From contig JAQUUM010000077.1 of assembly GCA_028693885.1 (NCBI GenBank), positions 1 through 6,391 of the forward strand: a DNA stretch of 6,391 nt, written 5' to 3'. Positions within the stretch are counted from its first letter, which is position 1. Each line of letters opens with the position of its first letter. The position numbers were made by a program, and so were the translations under genes. The DNA comes from Bacilli bacterium (lineage in GTDB: Bacteria > Bacillota_I > Bacilli_A > ML615J-28 > CAG-698). The notes beneath the pieces are model-generated. The model ran no database searches and had not been told where the DNA came from. It was given only the letters and a program-made list of their open reading frames with translations. Below are positions 1-5,599 of the stretch, one piece after another.

Positions 1-704
1 CCTATTAATGACTTTGTCTCAGCAATATTTATATCTCCTAAAGATGCAAAACTTGCTGCTACACCACCTGTTGTTGGATTTGTTAAAACACTTATATATA
101 ACAACTTAGCATTACTATGATATTTTAAAGCCGCACTTGTTTTAGCCATTTGCATTAAAGAGAAAATTCCTTCTTGCATTCTAGCACCACCTGATGCCGA
201 AAAAATTACAAGTGGTAATTTTTCTAAAGTTGCAAACTCGATTAATTTTGTAACTTTTTCACCAACTGCACTACCCATACTTCCCATCATAAAATTACTA
301 TCTAAAGCACCAATCGCAACATCAATTCCTTTAATTGATGCTTTGCCACAAACAAATGCATCACGCTCTTGACTTGACTCTTGGTATTGACTAATTTTAT
401 CTAAGTATCCCGGAAAATTAAGTGGATTAGTTGTATTTACGTTTAAAAACATTTCTGTTAAAACGCCTTTATCAACAACACTTTGAATTCTTCTTCTAGC
501 TGATAATCTAAAATAATAATTGCAATGAGGACAAACATTTAAGTTTGCTAATAAATCTTCGTGAAATATTAATTCATTACAACTTTCACATTTAGTAAAC
601 AAGCCTTCTGATATATTAATTTTAGTTTGAACAACAACTTTTTTTCTTATATTATTATTAAATACGTCTAATTTAGACTTTCTGACATCAAAAAAATTAT
701 CCAT
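1..704 (-). CDS. accD: Acetyl-CoA carboxylase carboxyltransferase subunit beta, C-terminus cut by the window edge
   Basis: Beta half of the carboxyltransferase that, with AccA, moves the carboxyl group from carboxybiotin on AccB to acetyl-CoA, giving malonyl-CoA for fatty acid synthesis in the cytosol. I translated 234 complete residues from ATG at 704. The N-terminal zinc ribbon is intact (C39, C42, C58, C61; CESC and CPHC). Two glycine-rich oxyanion-hole segments of the crotonase fold follow: SASGGARMQEG (169-179) and PTTGGVAASF (210-219). The family is about 280-290 residues, so roughly 50 residues lie beyond base 1. The start is supported by GGAGG at 714-718, nine bases upstream. The ATG overlaps the accC stop by 8 bases (697-704), which suggests translational coupling. 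accA would be expected next downstream but is outside the window. Confidence 0.97.
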   Translation of the reverse strand, partial: MDNFFDVRKSKLDVFNNNIRKKVVVQTKINISEGLFTKCESCNELIFHEDLLANLNVCPHCNYYFRLSARRRIQSVVDKGVLTEMFLNVNTTNPLNFPGYLDKISQYQESSQERDAFVCGKASIKGIDVAIGALDSNFMMGSMGSAVGEKVTKLIEFATLEKLPLVIFSASGGARMQEGIFSLMQMAKTSAALKYHSNAKLLYISVLTNPTTGGVAASFASLGDINIAETKSLI

Positions 705-2052
705 TATTTTGTTCCTCCAATACCTTCTTTATAAATGAAGTATTGTAATTCCCTTTTACAAACTCAGGGTTGTGCATAATTACATATAGAAAGTCTACAT
801 TTGTAATAATTCCATCAACAATGAATTGCTCTAATGCCATTCTCATTTTTCTAATCGCTTCTTTTCTAGTAGGAGCATGAACAATCAATTTAGCCAACAT
901 CGAATCATAAAATGGTGGAACTTCATATCCGCTATAAATGTGCGAATCAATTCTAATTCCATTTCCACCAGGAAAAACTAAATTCTTAATTGTTCCAGGA
1001 GATGGTCTAAAATTATTTTGAACATCTTCAGCATTTATGCGGCATTCAATCGAATGACCATTAGTCTTTATACCATATTGTCTCATAGACAACTCGCTAC
1101 CAAATGCAATATTTAATTGTTCTTTAACTAGATCAATTCCAGTTACTGCTTCAGTAACAGGGTGCTCTACTTGAATACGAGTATTCATTTCTATAAAATA
1201 GAATTTCCCATCTTTATCAACAATAAATTCAACTGTTCCTGCATTAGTATATTTTACGGCTTTTGCAAGTCTTACTGCTGCAAATCCCATACTACGTCTA
1301 ACAAGTGGATTTAATGATACACAAGGTGATTCTTCTATAACTTTTTGGTTATTTCTTTGCATTGAGCAATCTCTTTCACCAAGTTGTACCACATTACCAA
1401 AATTATCGCCTAAAATCTGGACTTCAATATGTTTCGGATTCTCAATATATTTTTCAATATATACTCTACTATCTCCAAAAGCAGCTTTCGCTTCCATCAT
1501 TGTTTTTCCAAACGTTTTTCTAAATTCAGTTTCTGAATATACTATCGTAATACCTTTTCCACCGCCACCATTACTAGCTTTAATCATTATTGGATATCCA
1601 ATTTTATTTGAAATTGCCAATCCTTCTTCTAGACTATCTACAACTCCATCAGATCCTTCAACTATCGGAAGTCTAGCAAGTTTGGCTATAGCTCTAGCTG
1701 CTGCTTTATTACCTAATTTAGCAATAACTTCGCTTGTAGGCCCTACAAACTTTAAACCACACTTTTCGACTATTGAAACAAATCTTTCATTTTCAGATAA
1801 AAAACCATAACCTGGATGTATAGCATTACATCCAGTTGACAAAGCCGCACTAATAACACGGTTCATATTTAAATAACTATCATTACTTCTCGAATTACCA
1901 ATACAAATAGCTTCATCAGCAAACTTTACATGTAAACTATCTTTATCAGCTTTTGAATAAACAGCCACTGTGGCAATTCCTAATTCTTTGCATGCTCTAA
2001 TTATTCTTAAAGCAATTTCACCACGATTGGCAATTAATACTTTATTTTGCAT
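697..2052 (-). CDS. accC: Biotin carboxylase subunit of acetyl-CoA carboxylase
   Basis: ATP-dependent carboxylation of the biotin on AccB, the first half-reaction of acetyl-CoA carboxylase. It has 451 residues from ATG at 2052, the normal family length. The N-terminal domain begins with KVLIANRGEIALRI. The ATP-grasp part shows the glycine loop KASNGGGGKG (about 158-167) and the catalytic block IEMNTRIQVEHPVTE, with E288, N290 and R292 at the same numbers as in the E. coli enzyme. The C-terminal domain follows. An in-frame TTG at 2058 would add two residues (MT), but ATG at 2052 fits the family N-terminus better. No clear Shine-Dalgarno precedes it. The first 11 bases lie inside the 3' end of accB, so translation probably depends on ribosomes finishing accB. 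One oddity: the usual QRR(H/x)QK segment reads QRNNQK (232-237). Confidence 0.97.
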   Translation of the reverse strand: MQNKVLIANRGEIALRIIRACKELGIATVAVYSKADKDSLHVKFADEAICIGNSRSNDSYLNMNRVISAALSTGCNAIHPGYGFLSENERFVSIVEKCGLKFVGPTSEVIAKLGNKAAARAIAKLARLPIVEGSDGVVDSLEEGLAISNKIGYPIMIKASNGGGGKGITIVYSETEFRKTFGKTMMEAKAAFGDSRVYIEKYIENPKHIEVQILGDNFGNVVQLGERDCSMQRNNQKVIEESPCVSLNPLVRRSMGFAAVRLAKAVKYTNAGTVEFIVDKDGKFYFIEMNTRIQVEHPVTEAVTGIDLVKEQLNIAFGSELSMRQYGIKTNGHSIECRINAEDVQNNFRPSPGTIKNLVFPGGNGIRIDSHIYSGYEVPPFYDSMLAKLIVHAPTRKEAIRKMRMALEQFIVDGIITNVDFLYVIMHNPEFVKGNYNTSFIKKVLEEQNNG

Positions 2053-2467
2053 CGTCAATCAACATTAATACTTGTTCAAAACCAATAGCTTCCCCATTTG
2101 CAACATCAATTGCAATAATTTTGCCAGAAACTGGCGCAGTGATTTCATTCATTATTTTCATGGCTTCGATTATACATAAAGTATCTCCTTTATTAACATG
2201 CTTTCCTACCTTTACAAAAGGTTCAGCATCAGGAGAATTTGAAGCATAATAAGTACCAACTAATGGTGATTTCACTTCATATCCTATTTTATTTTTTTCT
2301 TCTTTAATAGGTGTTTCAATTTTTGGCATACTTACTTGAGTGATTGGCTGAACATTAGTATTATTTTTGCTCAGTTTAATTTTAACATTATCAAATTCTA
2401 ATTCCATGTTTGCTAAACTAGACTTTTCAAAATCTTTGATAATGACCTGGATTTGTTTGTAATCCAT
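2042..2467 (-). CDS. accB: Biotin carboxyl carrier protein of acetyl-CoA carboxylase
   Basis: Carries biotin between AccC and the AccA/AccD carboxyltransferase. It has 141 residues. An N-terminal helical region (about 1-35) is followed by a linker (about 36-62) rich in Q, P, K and E, then a biotinyl/lipoyl domain (about 63-141). The biotinylation motif EAMKIMNEI places the modified lysine at K104. The family 'thumb' region is present between about 76 and 86 (SNSPDAEPF). The start is set by a strong AGGAGG at 2472-2477, only 4 bases from the ATG. It lies 57 bases downstream of acpP, with a perfect 8-bp hairpin in the gap, and its 3' end overlaps accC. Biotin would be attached by BirA, which is not encoded here. 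Confidence 0.97.
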   Translation of the reverse strand: MDYKQIQVIIKDFEKSSLANMELEFDNVKIKLSKNNTNVQPITQVSMPKIETPIKEEKNKIGYEVKSPLVGTYYASNSPDAEPFVKVGKHVNKGDTLCIIEAMKIMNEITAPVSGKIIAIDVANGEAIGFEQVLMLIDDAK

Positions 2468-2480
2468 AAATCCTCCTCGT

Positions 2481-2502
2481 AAATACTTTCAAATAAGTAT
2501 TT
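2481..2502 (-). promoter_or_regulatory. Hairpin in the acpP-accB gap beside the accB ribosome binding site
   Basis: A perfect inverted repeat, AAATACTT / AAGTATTT with a 6-base loop, sits two bases upstream of the GAGGAGG of accB. No T tract follows on the minus strand, so it is not an intrinsic terminator. By inference it could be an mRNA processing or stability element that sets acpP expression apart from the acc genes, or it could modulate access to the accB start. The inverted repeat is seen directly; the function is a guess. Confidence 0.45.
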
Positions 2503-2524
2503 CTCATCTCTTTCCCTTTTATTC

Positions 2525-2749
2525 TTATTTATTGTTTTCTAAGTAAGTTAAAATATCTCCAACAGTTTTTAATCCAGCAGCTGCTTCATCTGAAATTGAA
2601 ACTTCAAATGCATCTTCAATACTCATAATTAATTCAACAGCATCTAGAGAATCTGCTCCTAAATCATTTTGTAAGTGAGTTTCTTTCTTAATCGTTTCTT
2701 TTGATACACTTAATTCTTTTGCTATTAAATCCACTAATTTTTCAAACAT
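2525..2749 (-). CDS. acpP: Acyl carrier protein
   Basis: Small acidic carrier of the growing acyl chain in type II fatty acid synthesis. It has 74 residues, a normal ACP length. The 4'-phosphopantetheine attachment motif GADSLD is intact, with the modified serine at S34, after a family-typical N-terminus (FEKLVDLIAKELSVS) and before helix II (AVELIMSIEDAFEVSI). ATG at 2749 has GGAGG at 2758-2762, eight bases upstream. It is the first gene after a strong promoter and heads the acpP-accB-accC-accD unit. Placement with acc genes supports a role in primary fatty acid synthesis rather than a polyketide or D-alanyl carrier role. Confidence 0.97.
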   Translation of the reverse strand: MFEKLVDLIAKELSVSKETIKKETHLQNDLGADSLDAVELIMSIEDAFEVSISDEAAAGLKTVGDILTYLENNK

Positions 2750-2802
2750 TTTTTATTCCTCCATTGTTTCTAAATAAATTTCTTTTTTGTTTTTTAGTGT
2801 AA

Positions 2803-2821
2803 GGTTGTTAAAAATACAACC
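2803..2821 (-). promoter_or_regulatory. 5'-terminal hairpin of the predicted acpP transcript
   Basis: GGTTGT / ACAACC form a 6-bp stem with a 7-base loop, extendable by two G-T pairs. The predicted transcription start (about 2821-2822, 7 bases after the -10) falls at or within two bases of the hairpin foot. Known precedent: hairpins at an mRNA 5' end can protect it from RppH and RNase J. The role here is inferred. Confidence 0.4.
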
Positions 2822-2827
2822 CCTTTA

Positions 2828-2855
2828 AGTTTACCACATTGATTCAACTTGTCAA
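2828..2855 (-). promoter_or_regulatory. Promoter of the acpP-acc operon
   Basis: A perfect -35 TTGACA (2855-2850), a 16-base spacer and a -10 TAAACT (2833-2828) preceded by TG plus one base, i.e. an extended -10. The predicted start is near 2821, giving a leader of about 70 bases before acpP. It resembles a vegetative sigma-A promoter. Confidence 0.75.
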
Positions 2856-2875
2856 TATTTTTTTATATGAATCAA
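2839..2875 (-). promoter_or_regulatory. Candidate operator: paired 9-bp palindromes over the acpP promoter
   Basis: TTGATTCAA (2839-2847) is a perfect odd palindrome lying between the -35 and the -10. A second copy, ATGAATCAA (2867-2875), matches the palindrome at 8 of 9 positions and lies just upstream of the -35. The centres are 28 bp apart. Together the two also form an 8-bp inverted repeat. A repressor there would block RNA polymerase. The TTGA-n-TCAA form loosely recalls FabT-type sites of lipid regulators, but I cannot assign a protein. Confidence 0.45.
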
Positions 2876-3035
2876 CATATAATGAAAAAAGTAATCGTTT
2901 ACACTAAAATTATTTTTTATAACTAAAATATATACATTATTATAAGATTACTATTTAATTAAATTTTCCTTTTAAGTATTTTTTTATAACATTTTTTAAC
3001 TACAAAATTTTGCAATGCATTTATATCTAACAATC
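2876..3035. other. AT-rich intergenic stretch without a recognisable gene
   Basis: No open frame with a start and ribosome binding site, no tRNA and no terminator hairpin with a T tract. It contains one arm (TTACACTAAAA, 2899-2909) of an 11-bp inverted repeat whose other arm is at 2792-2802, and a 7-bp inverted repeat AGTAATC / GATTACT (2890-2896 and 2946-2952). It may include eroded 3' sequence of the neighbouring regulator gene, but I cannot recognise any in translation. Confidence 0.5.
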
Positions 3036-3682
3036 CTACAAAACCCATTCAATCAGTTTCAATGTATTGTCCTGCAATTGTAATTGTTTTTCATCACCCG
3101 ATAAAATTGATTCCAGTAATCTTTCTTTTGATGAATGAATTGAAGGCATTCCATTAGCAATCTCCTTTGCTTTTTCCAATTCACCATTATGAGAGTAGGC
3201 AAAGCATAGTGTTTGAGAAGCTGAACTTCGCACTTTAGCATCATTACATTTCGTAACCACTTTTTTGATAGTTTTATTACTTCTAATAATACATCTTTTC
3301 TATTGGTATCATCTGCATAATAAAACCCAAGTAAAACACCAGCAAGTTTTTGCATGAACATATAATTATTAGGGTATTTTCTTAATCCTTCTCTATAAAG
3401 CTCAATTCTTTTTAAAGAATCACCTAAATATGCAAGTTTTTCATCTTTTGATAATAATTCTTGATCATATTTGGTTTTAGTAGTATTATCATCATTCAGT
3501 AGTTCATCAATGGTTACATCAAACACATTAGCAATAATAGGTAACATTGAAATATCTGGATAAGTTTGACTGTTTTCCCATCTTGAAATAGATTGCACTG
3601 AAGTTCCAAGTATTTCCGCTAACACTTCTTGTGTCATATTATATTTATTCCTTAATTCTTTTATTTGTTTCCCCAAATCCAC
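3036..3682 (-). pseudogene. XRE-family helix-turn-helix regulator, frame broken by a -1 shift and probably truncated
   Basis: The N-terminus (about residues 5-61) is a typical XRE/Cro HTH domain: MTQEVLAEILGTSVQSISRW, then PDISMLPIIANVFDVTIDELL. A helical, TPR-like region follows. The original frame changes character after K141: up to there it reads as the family (LYREGLRKYPNN, ending LSKK), then it runs on as unlikely sequence to a TGA at 3059. In the -1 frame from 3260 to 3036 the family-like protein continues (VVTKCNDAKVRSSASQ, then LCFAYSHNGELEKAKEIANG). Joining the two gives about 215 residues. The switch falls on A-AAA-AAG at 3266-3260, so it is either a lost A in a homopolymer or programmed frameshifting. 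The start is GTG at 3682, with an in-frame TGA three codons upstream and AGAGGG at 3700-3695, 12 bases away. Relatives I recall extend further, so the C-terminus is probably missing as well. DNA target unknown. Confidence 0.8.
3260..3266 (-). other. A-AAA-AAG slippery heptamer at the frame switch
   Basis: On the minus strand the zero-frame codons read TCA AAA AAG, so the heptamer A-AAA-AAG sits in the phase required for -1 slippage. It is the same heptamer known from E. coli dnaX. The -1 frame then reads GTG GTT ACG and continues the family-like protein. I see no Shine-Dalgarno-like stimulator about 10 bases upstream, and only a weak downstream hairpin (GAAG / CTTC). The same run of six A's is also a natural place for an indel or sequencing error. 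Confidence 0.6.
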
Positions 3683-3725
3683 AATATTTCAGTTCCCTCT
3701 TAAATTATCATGACCTTATACAACT

Positions 3726-3764
3726 ATTATATACTTAAAACATATATTTACCATATCAGTATAT
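3726..3764 (-). promoter_or_regulatory. Probable promoter of the XRE regulator, with an overlapping inverted repeat
   Basis: A perfect TATAAT (3731-3726) lies about 44 bases before the GTG start, giving a leader of nearly 40 bases. The -35 is poor (TGGTAA or similar near 3748-3753). An inverted repeat, ATATACT (3729-3735) / AGTATAT (3758-3764), covers the -10 and the region upstream, as expected if the regulator or a relative controls its own gene. In such AT-rich DNA the repeat could be chance. Confidence 0.4.
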
Positions 3765-3831
3765 GCAACTCAACTTCTCAGCAAATGGGATTATTATTGT
3801 TTATTCAAACGAAAAAATCTATTTTGAAACA

Positions 3832-5070
3832 TCAAACTAGACTTTTCTCATTTAATAAGAAATCAAATACATTCATAATCAATATTCCATTATCTGTATA
3901 GTGGGTTTTCACTTTATCTCTTGTTATGATAATTTTTTTGAATGAATCATTCACATTGACTAAAGAACGCTGTTCTTGGTTCAATTTATCTTGATCAGGA
4001 ATAGATAGAGTTGTTTGAATATAAACTCTTTGGTCTACTTTGTTACATATGAAATCTACTTCTAAATAACTTTTTGATTTATCCTTATTATTTATTTCAA
4101 CAACACCCACATCTACACTATAACCTCTAATTTTCAGTTCGTTATATATGACATTTTCAAGCAAATGTGTATCTTCTAATTGTCTAAAATTTAGTCTTGC
4201 GTTTCTTAGTCCTACATCCGTAAAATAATACTTTGCAGGTGTATCAATATATCTTTTGCCTTTAATATCGTATCGTATTGCCTTTTCTATCAAAAATGAA
4301 TCTAGTAAATAATCTAAATACGTTTTTATGGTCGGTTCTGTAAGCGATAATCCTTTTACACTTTTGAACGTATTAGCTAATTTTCTTGGATTTGTGAGTG
4401 AACCAATGTTGGATGAAAGAATATTTAATAATTCTTCTAATTCTGCTTCATTTCTTATATGATTGCGATTAATAATATCTACTAAATATGTTTCATTGAA
4501 AAGGTTATTTAAATATGTCGCTTTTTGTTCGTGTTGCAACATTTTTGTAATGAGTGGTAACCCACCATAATACATATAGTCACTCAAACCTTCGCCTTCA
4601 TTACCAGAATAAACTGAAATAAATTCTCTAAATGATAATGGATACACATGAACTTGATCTCCTCTACCACGAAACTCTGTAATAACATCATTAGACAAAA
4701 ATTTCGCATTACTACCAGTCACATACATGTCTACATTAGACAACTTTAAAAAACTGTTCAGTACTGATTCAAATTTACGAAGCAATTGAACTTCGTCTAA
4801 TAATATATAGTACATATGACTATCTGTTATTTTATCTTTGATATAAGCATAGGCTTTTAAGGGATCTTGTAAATATTCGTTTTCAATCGCATCAAAATTG
4901 ATTTCAATAATATGGTCACCATCAATGTTTTGATCTAGAAGATGCTGTTTAAAAAGATTAAATAATAAATAAGATTTACCACATCTACGAATTCCTGTGA
5001 TTACTTTTATCATACCATTGTGTTTTCTTACAATAAGTTTTTGTAAATATATGTTTCTTTCAATTCCCAC
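3832..5070 (-). CDS. AAA_14/DUF4143-type P-loop ATPase, function unknown
   Basis: A 412-residue protein of the family with an N-terminal AAA_14 ATPase and a C-terminal DUF4143 (PD-(D/E)XK-like) domain, common in bacteria and archaea but without a settled function. Visible: Walker A GIRRCGKS (26-33), Walker B YILLDEVQ (88-95), a sensor-like strand YVTGSNAKFL (116-125), the family motif RGRGDQVHVYPLSFREF (134-150) and YYGGLP (167-172). In the C-terminal part EVDF (337-340) and YIQTT (350-354) occupy the nuclease-fold core, but the lysine expected after the second motif is absent. No signal peptide or membrane segment is seen. The start is GTG at 5070 with GGAGG at 5078-5082, seven bases upstream. 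It has its own promoter. Length is typical and it looks intact, ending in TGA. It sits directly upstream of the broken XRE gene, with about 150 bases between them. Confidence 0.9.
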   Translation of the reverse strand: MGIERNIYLQKLIVRKHNGMIKVITGIRRCGKSYLLFNLFKQHLLDQNIDGDHIIEINFDAIENEYLQDPLKAYAYIKDKITDSHMYYILLDEVQLLRKFESVLNSFLKLSNVDMYVTGSNAKFLSNDVITEFRGRGDQVHVYPLSFREFISVYSGNEGEGLSDYMYYGGLPLITKMLQHEQKATYLNNLFNETYLVDIINRNHIRNEAELEELLNILSSNIGSLTNPRKLANTFKSVKGLSLTEPTIKTYLDYLLDSFLIEKAIRYDIKGKRYIDTPAKYYFTDVGLRNARLNFRQLEDTHLLENVIYNELKIRGYSVDVGVVEINNKDKSKSYLEVDFICNKVDQRVYIQTTLSIPDQDKLNQEQRSLVNVNDSFKKIIITRDKVKTHYTDNGILIMNVFDFLLNEKSLV

Positions 5071-5121
5071 AACAATTCCTCCACTTTACTTTTTTTCGTT
5101 TTTCGTTCTTTTTATAAAATA

Positions 5122-5150
5122 ATTATATCATACTTATCAATGATTATCAA
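5122..5150 (-). promoter_or_regulatory. Promoter of the AAA_14 ATPase gene
   Basis: -35 TTGATA (5150-5145), a 17-base spacer and a perfect -10 TATAAT (5127-5122) preceded by TGA, i.e. an extended -10. The predicted start is near 5115, leaving about 45 bases of A-rich leader. TTGATAA occurs twice, at 5150-5144 and 5140-5134, exactly 10 bp apart, so a regulator could bind one face of the helix there. Confidence 0.7.
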
Positions 5151-5285
5151 GCGGAATCTTTGTGCTATTTTATTTATTTTCGGATTTATGCTTTTTTATA
5201 TAATACATCCTGCGGTATTCTTTTATAAAATCTTTTCGATATATAATTTTTCACTCGTAAATTTTATGTTTTTTAAAATGAAAAT

Positions 5286-5333
5286 AAAAAAATCTTAATA
5301 CGTTAGCAAATATTCTTTGCATTTGTATTAAGA
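5286..5333 (-). terminator. Intrinsic terminator after the tRNA-Pro/tRNA-Gly unit
   Basis: A 9-bp stem TCTTAATAC (5293-5301) / GTATTAAGA (5325-5333) encloses a second stem, GCAAA / TTTGC, separated from it by a small internal loop. The hairpin is followed directly by seven T's on the minus strand (5292-5286). It begins 14 bases after the CCA end of tRNA-Gly and may also end read-through from purC, which has no visible terminator of its own. Confidence 0.85.
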
Positions 5334-5346
5334 GTTCATTTTTATA

Positions 5347-5420
5347 TGGAGCAGGTAACGAGAATCGAACTCGCATAGTCAGCTTGGAAGGCTGAAGTTC
5401 TACCATTGAACTATACCTGC
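5347..5420 (-). tRNA. tRNA-Gly, anticodon UCC
   Basis: A complete 74-base cloverleaf with encoded CCA (5347-5349). Acceptor GCAGGTA pairs with TACCTGC, the anticodon stem TCAGC pairs with GCTGA around the loop CTTCCAA, and the T loop is TTCGATT. It follows tRNA-Pro after only four bases, so both come from one precursor. Confidence 0.97.
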
Positions 5421-5424
5421 AAAA

Positions 5425-5501
5425 TGGTCGGGAAAACAGGATTTGAACCCGCGACATCTTGGTCCCAAACCAAGCGCTCTACCAAACTGAGCTATTTCCC
5501 G
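5425..5501 (-). tRNA. tRNA-Pro, anticodon UGG
   Basis: A complete 77-base cloverleaf with encoded CCA (5425-5427). Acceptor CGGGAAA pairs with TTTCCCG, the D stem is GCTC/GAGC, the anticodon stem CTTGG pairs with CCAAG around TTTGGGA, and the T loop is TTCAAAT. The first pair C1-G72 is normal for tRNA-Pro. It is first in a two-tRNA unit with its own promoter. Confidence 0.97.
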
Positions 5502-5503
5502 AG

Positions 5504-5527
5504 AAGTTTATGATAAATCATAAACTT
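5504..5527 (-). promoter_or_regulatory. Leader hairpin two bases before tRNA-Pro
   Basis: A perfect inverted repeat AAGTTTATGAT / ATCATAAACTT with two central bases (about a 9-bp stem and 6-base loop in RNA). It fills most of the predicted leader of about 34 bases and ends two bases before the mature 5' end. It has no T tract, so it is not a terminator. A role in precursor processing is possible but inferred. Confidence 0.5.
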
Positions 5528-5541
5528 TATAGTGCCTTTTA

Positions 5542-5570
5542 ATTATAAACTAAGTTAATTAAAAAGACAA
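5542..5570 (-). promoter_or_regulatory. Promoter of the tRNA-Pro/tRNA-Gly unit
   Basis: -35 TTGTCT (5570-5565), a 17-base spacer and a perfect -10 TATAAT (5547-5542). The predicted start is near 5535, about 34 bases before tRNA-Pro. It lies in the gap after purC, so the tRNAs can be transcribed independently of it. Confidence 0.75.
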
Positions 5571-5599
5571 GTATTTTTATTTGAAATCTATTATTTTTT

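Noticed and set aside
2828..2875. FapR operator at the acpP promoter
   Set aside because: The known long FapR palindrome with TTAGTACC-like halves is not present.
3059..3259. Frame-0 tail of the XRE gene after K141 as genuine protein
   Set aside because: The family-like sequence continues in the -1 frame, while the frame-0 tail has no family character.
3800..3836. Possible terminator after the ATPase gene (short TTTGA/TCAAA stem, then six T's)
   Set aside because: The stem is only 5 bp of A-T-rich pairs and is separated from the T run, too weak to call.
3710..3901. Plus-strand open frame of 63 codons
   Set aside because: It overlaps the 3' end of the ATPase gene and the regulator promoter, has low-complexity AT-rich content and resembles no family.
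5251..5457. Minus-strand open frame of 68 codons
   Set aside because: It runs through tRNA-Pro, tRNA-Gly and the terminator, so it cannot be a real protein gene.
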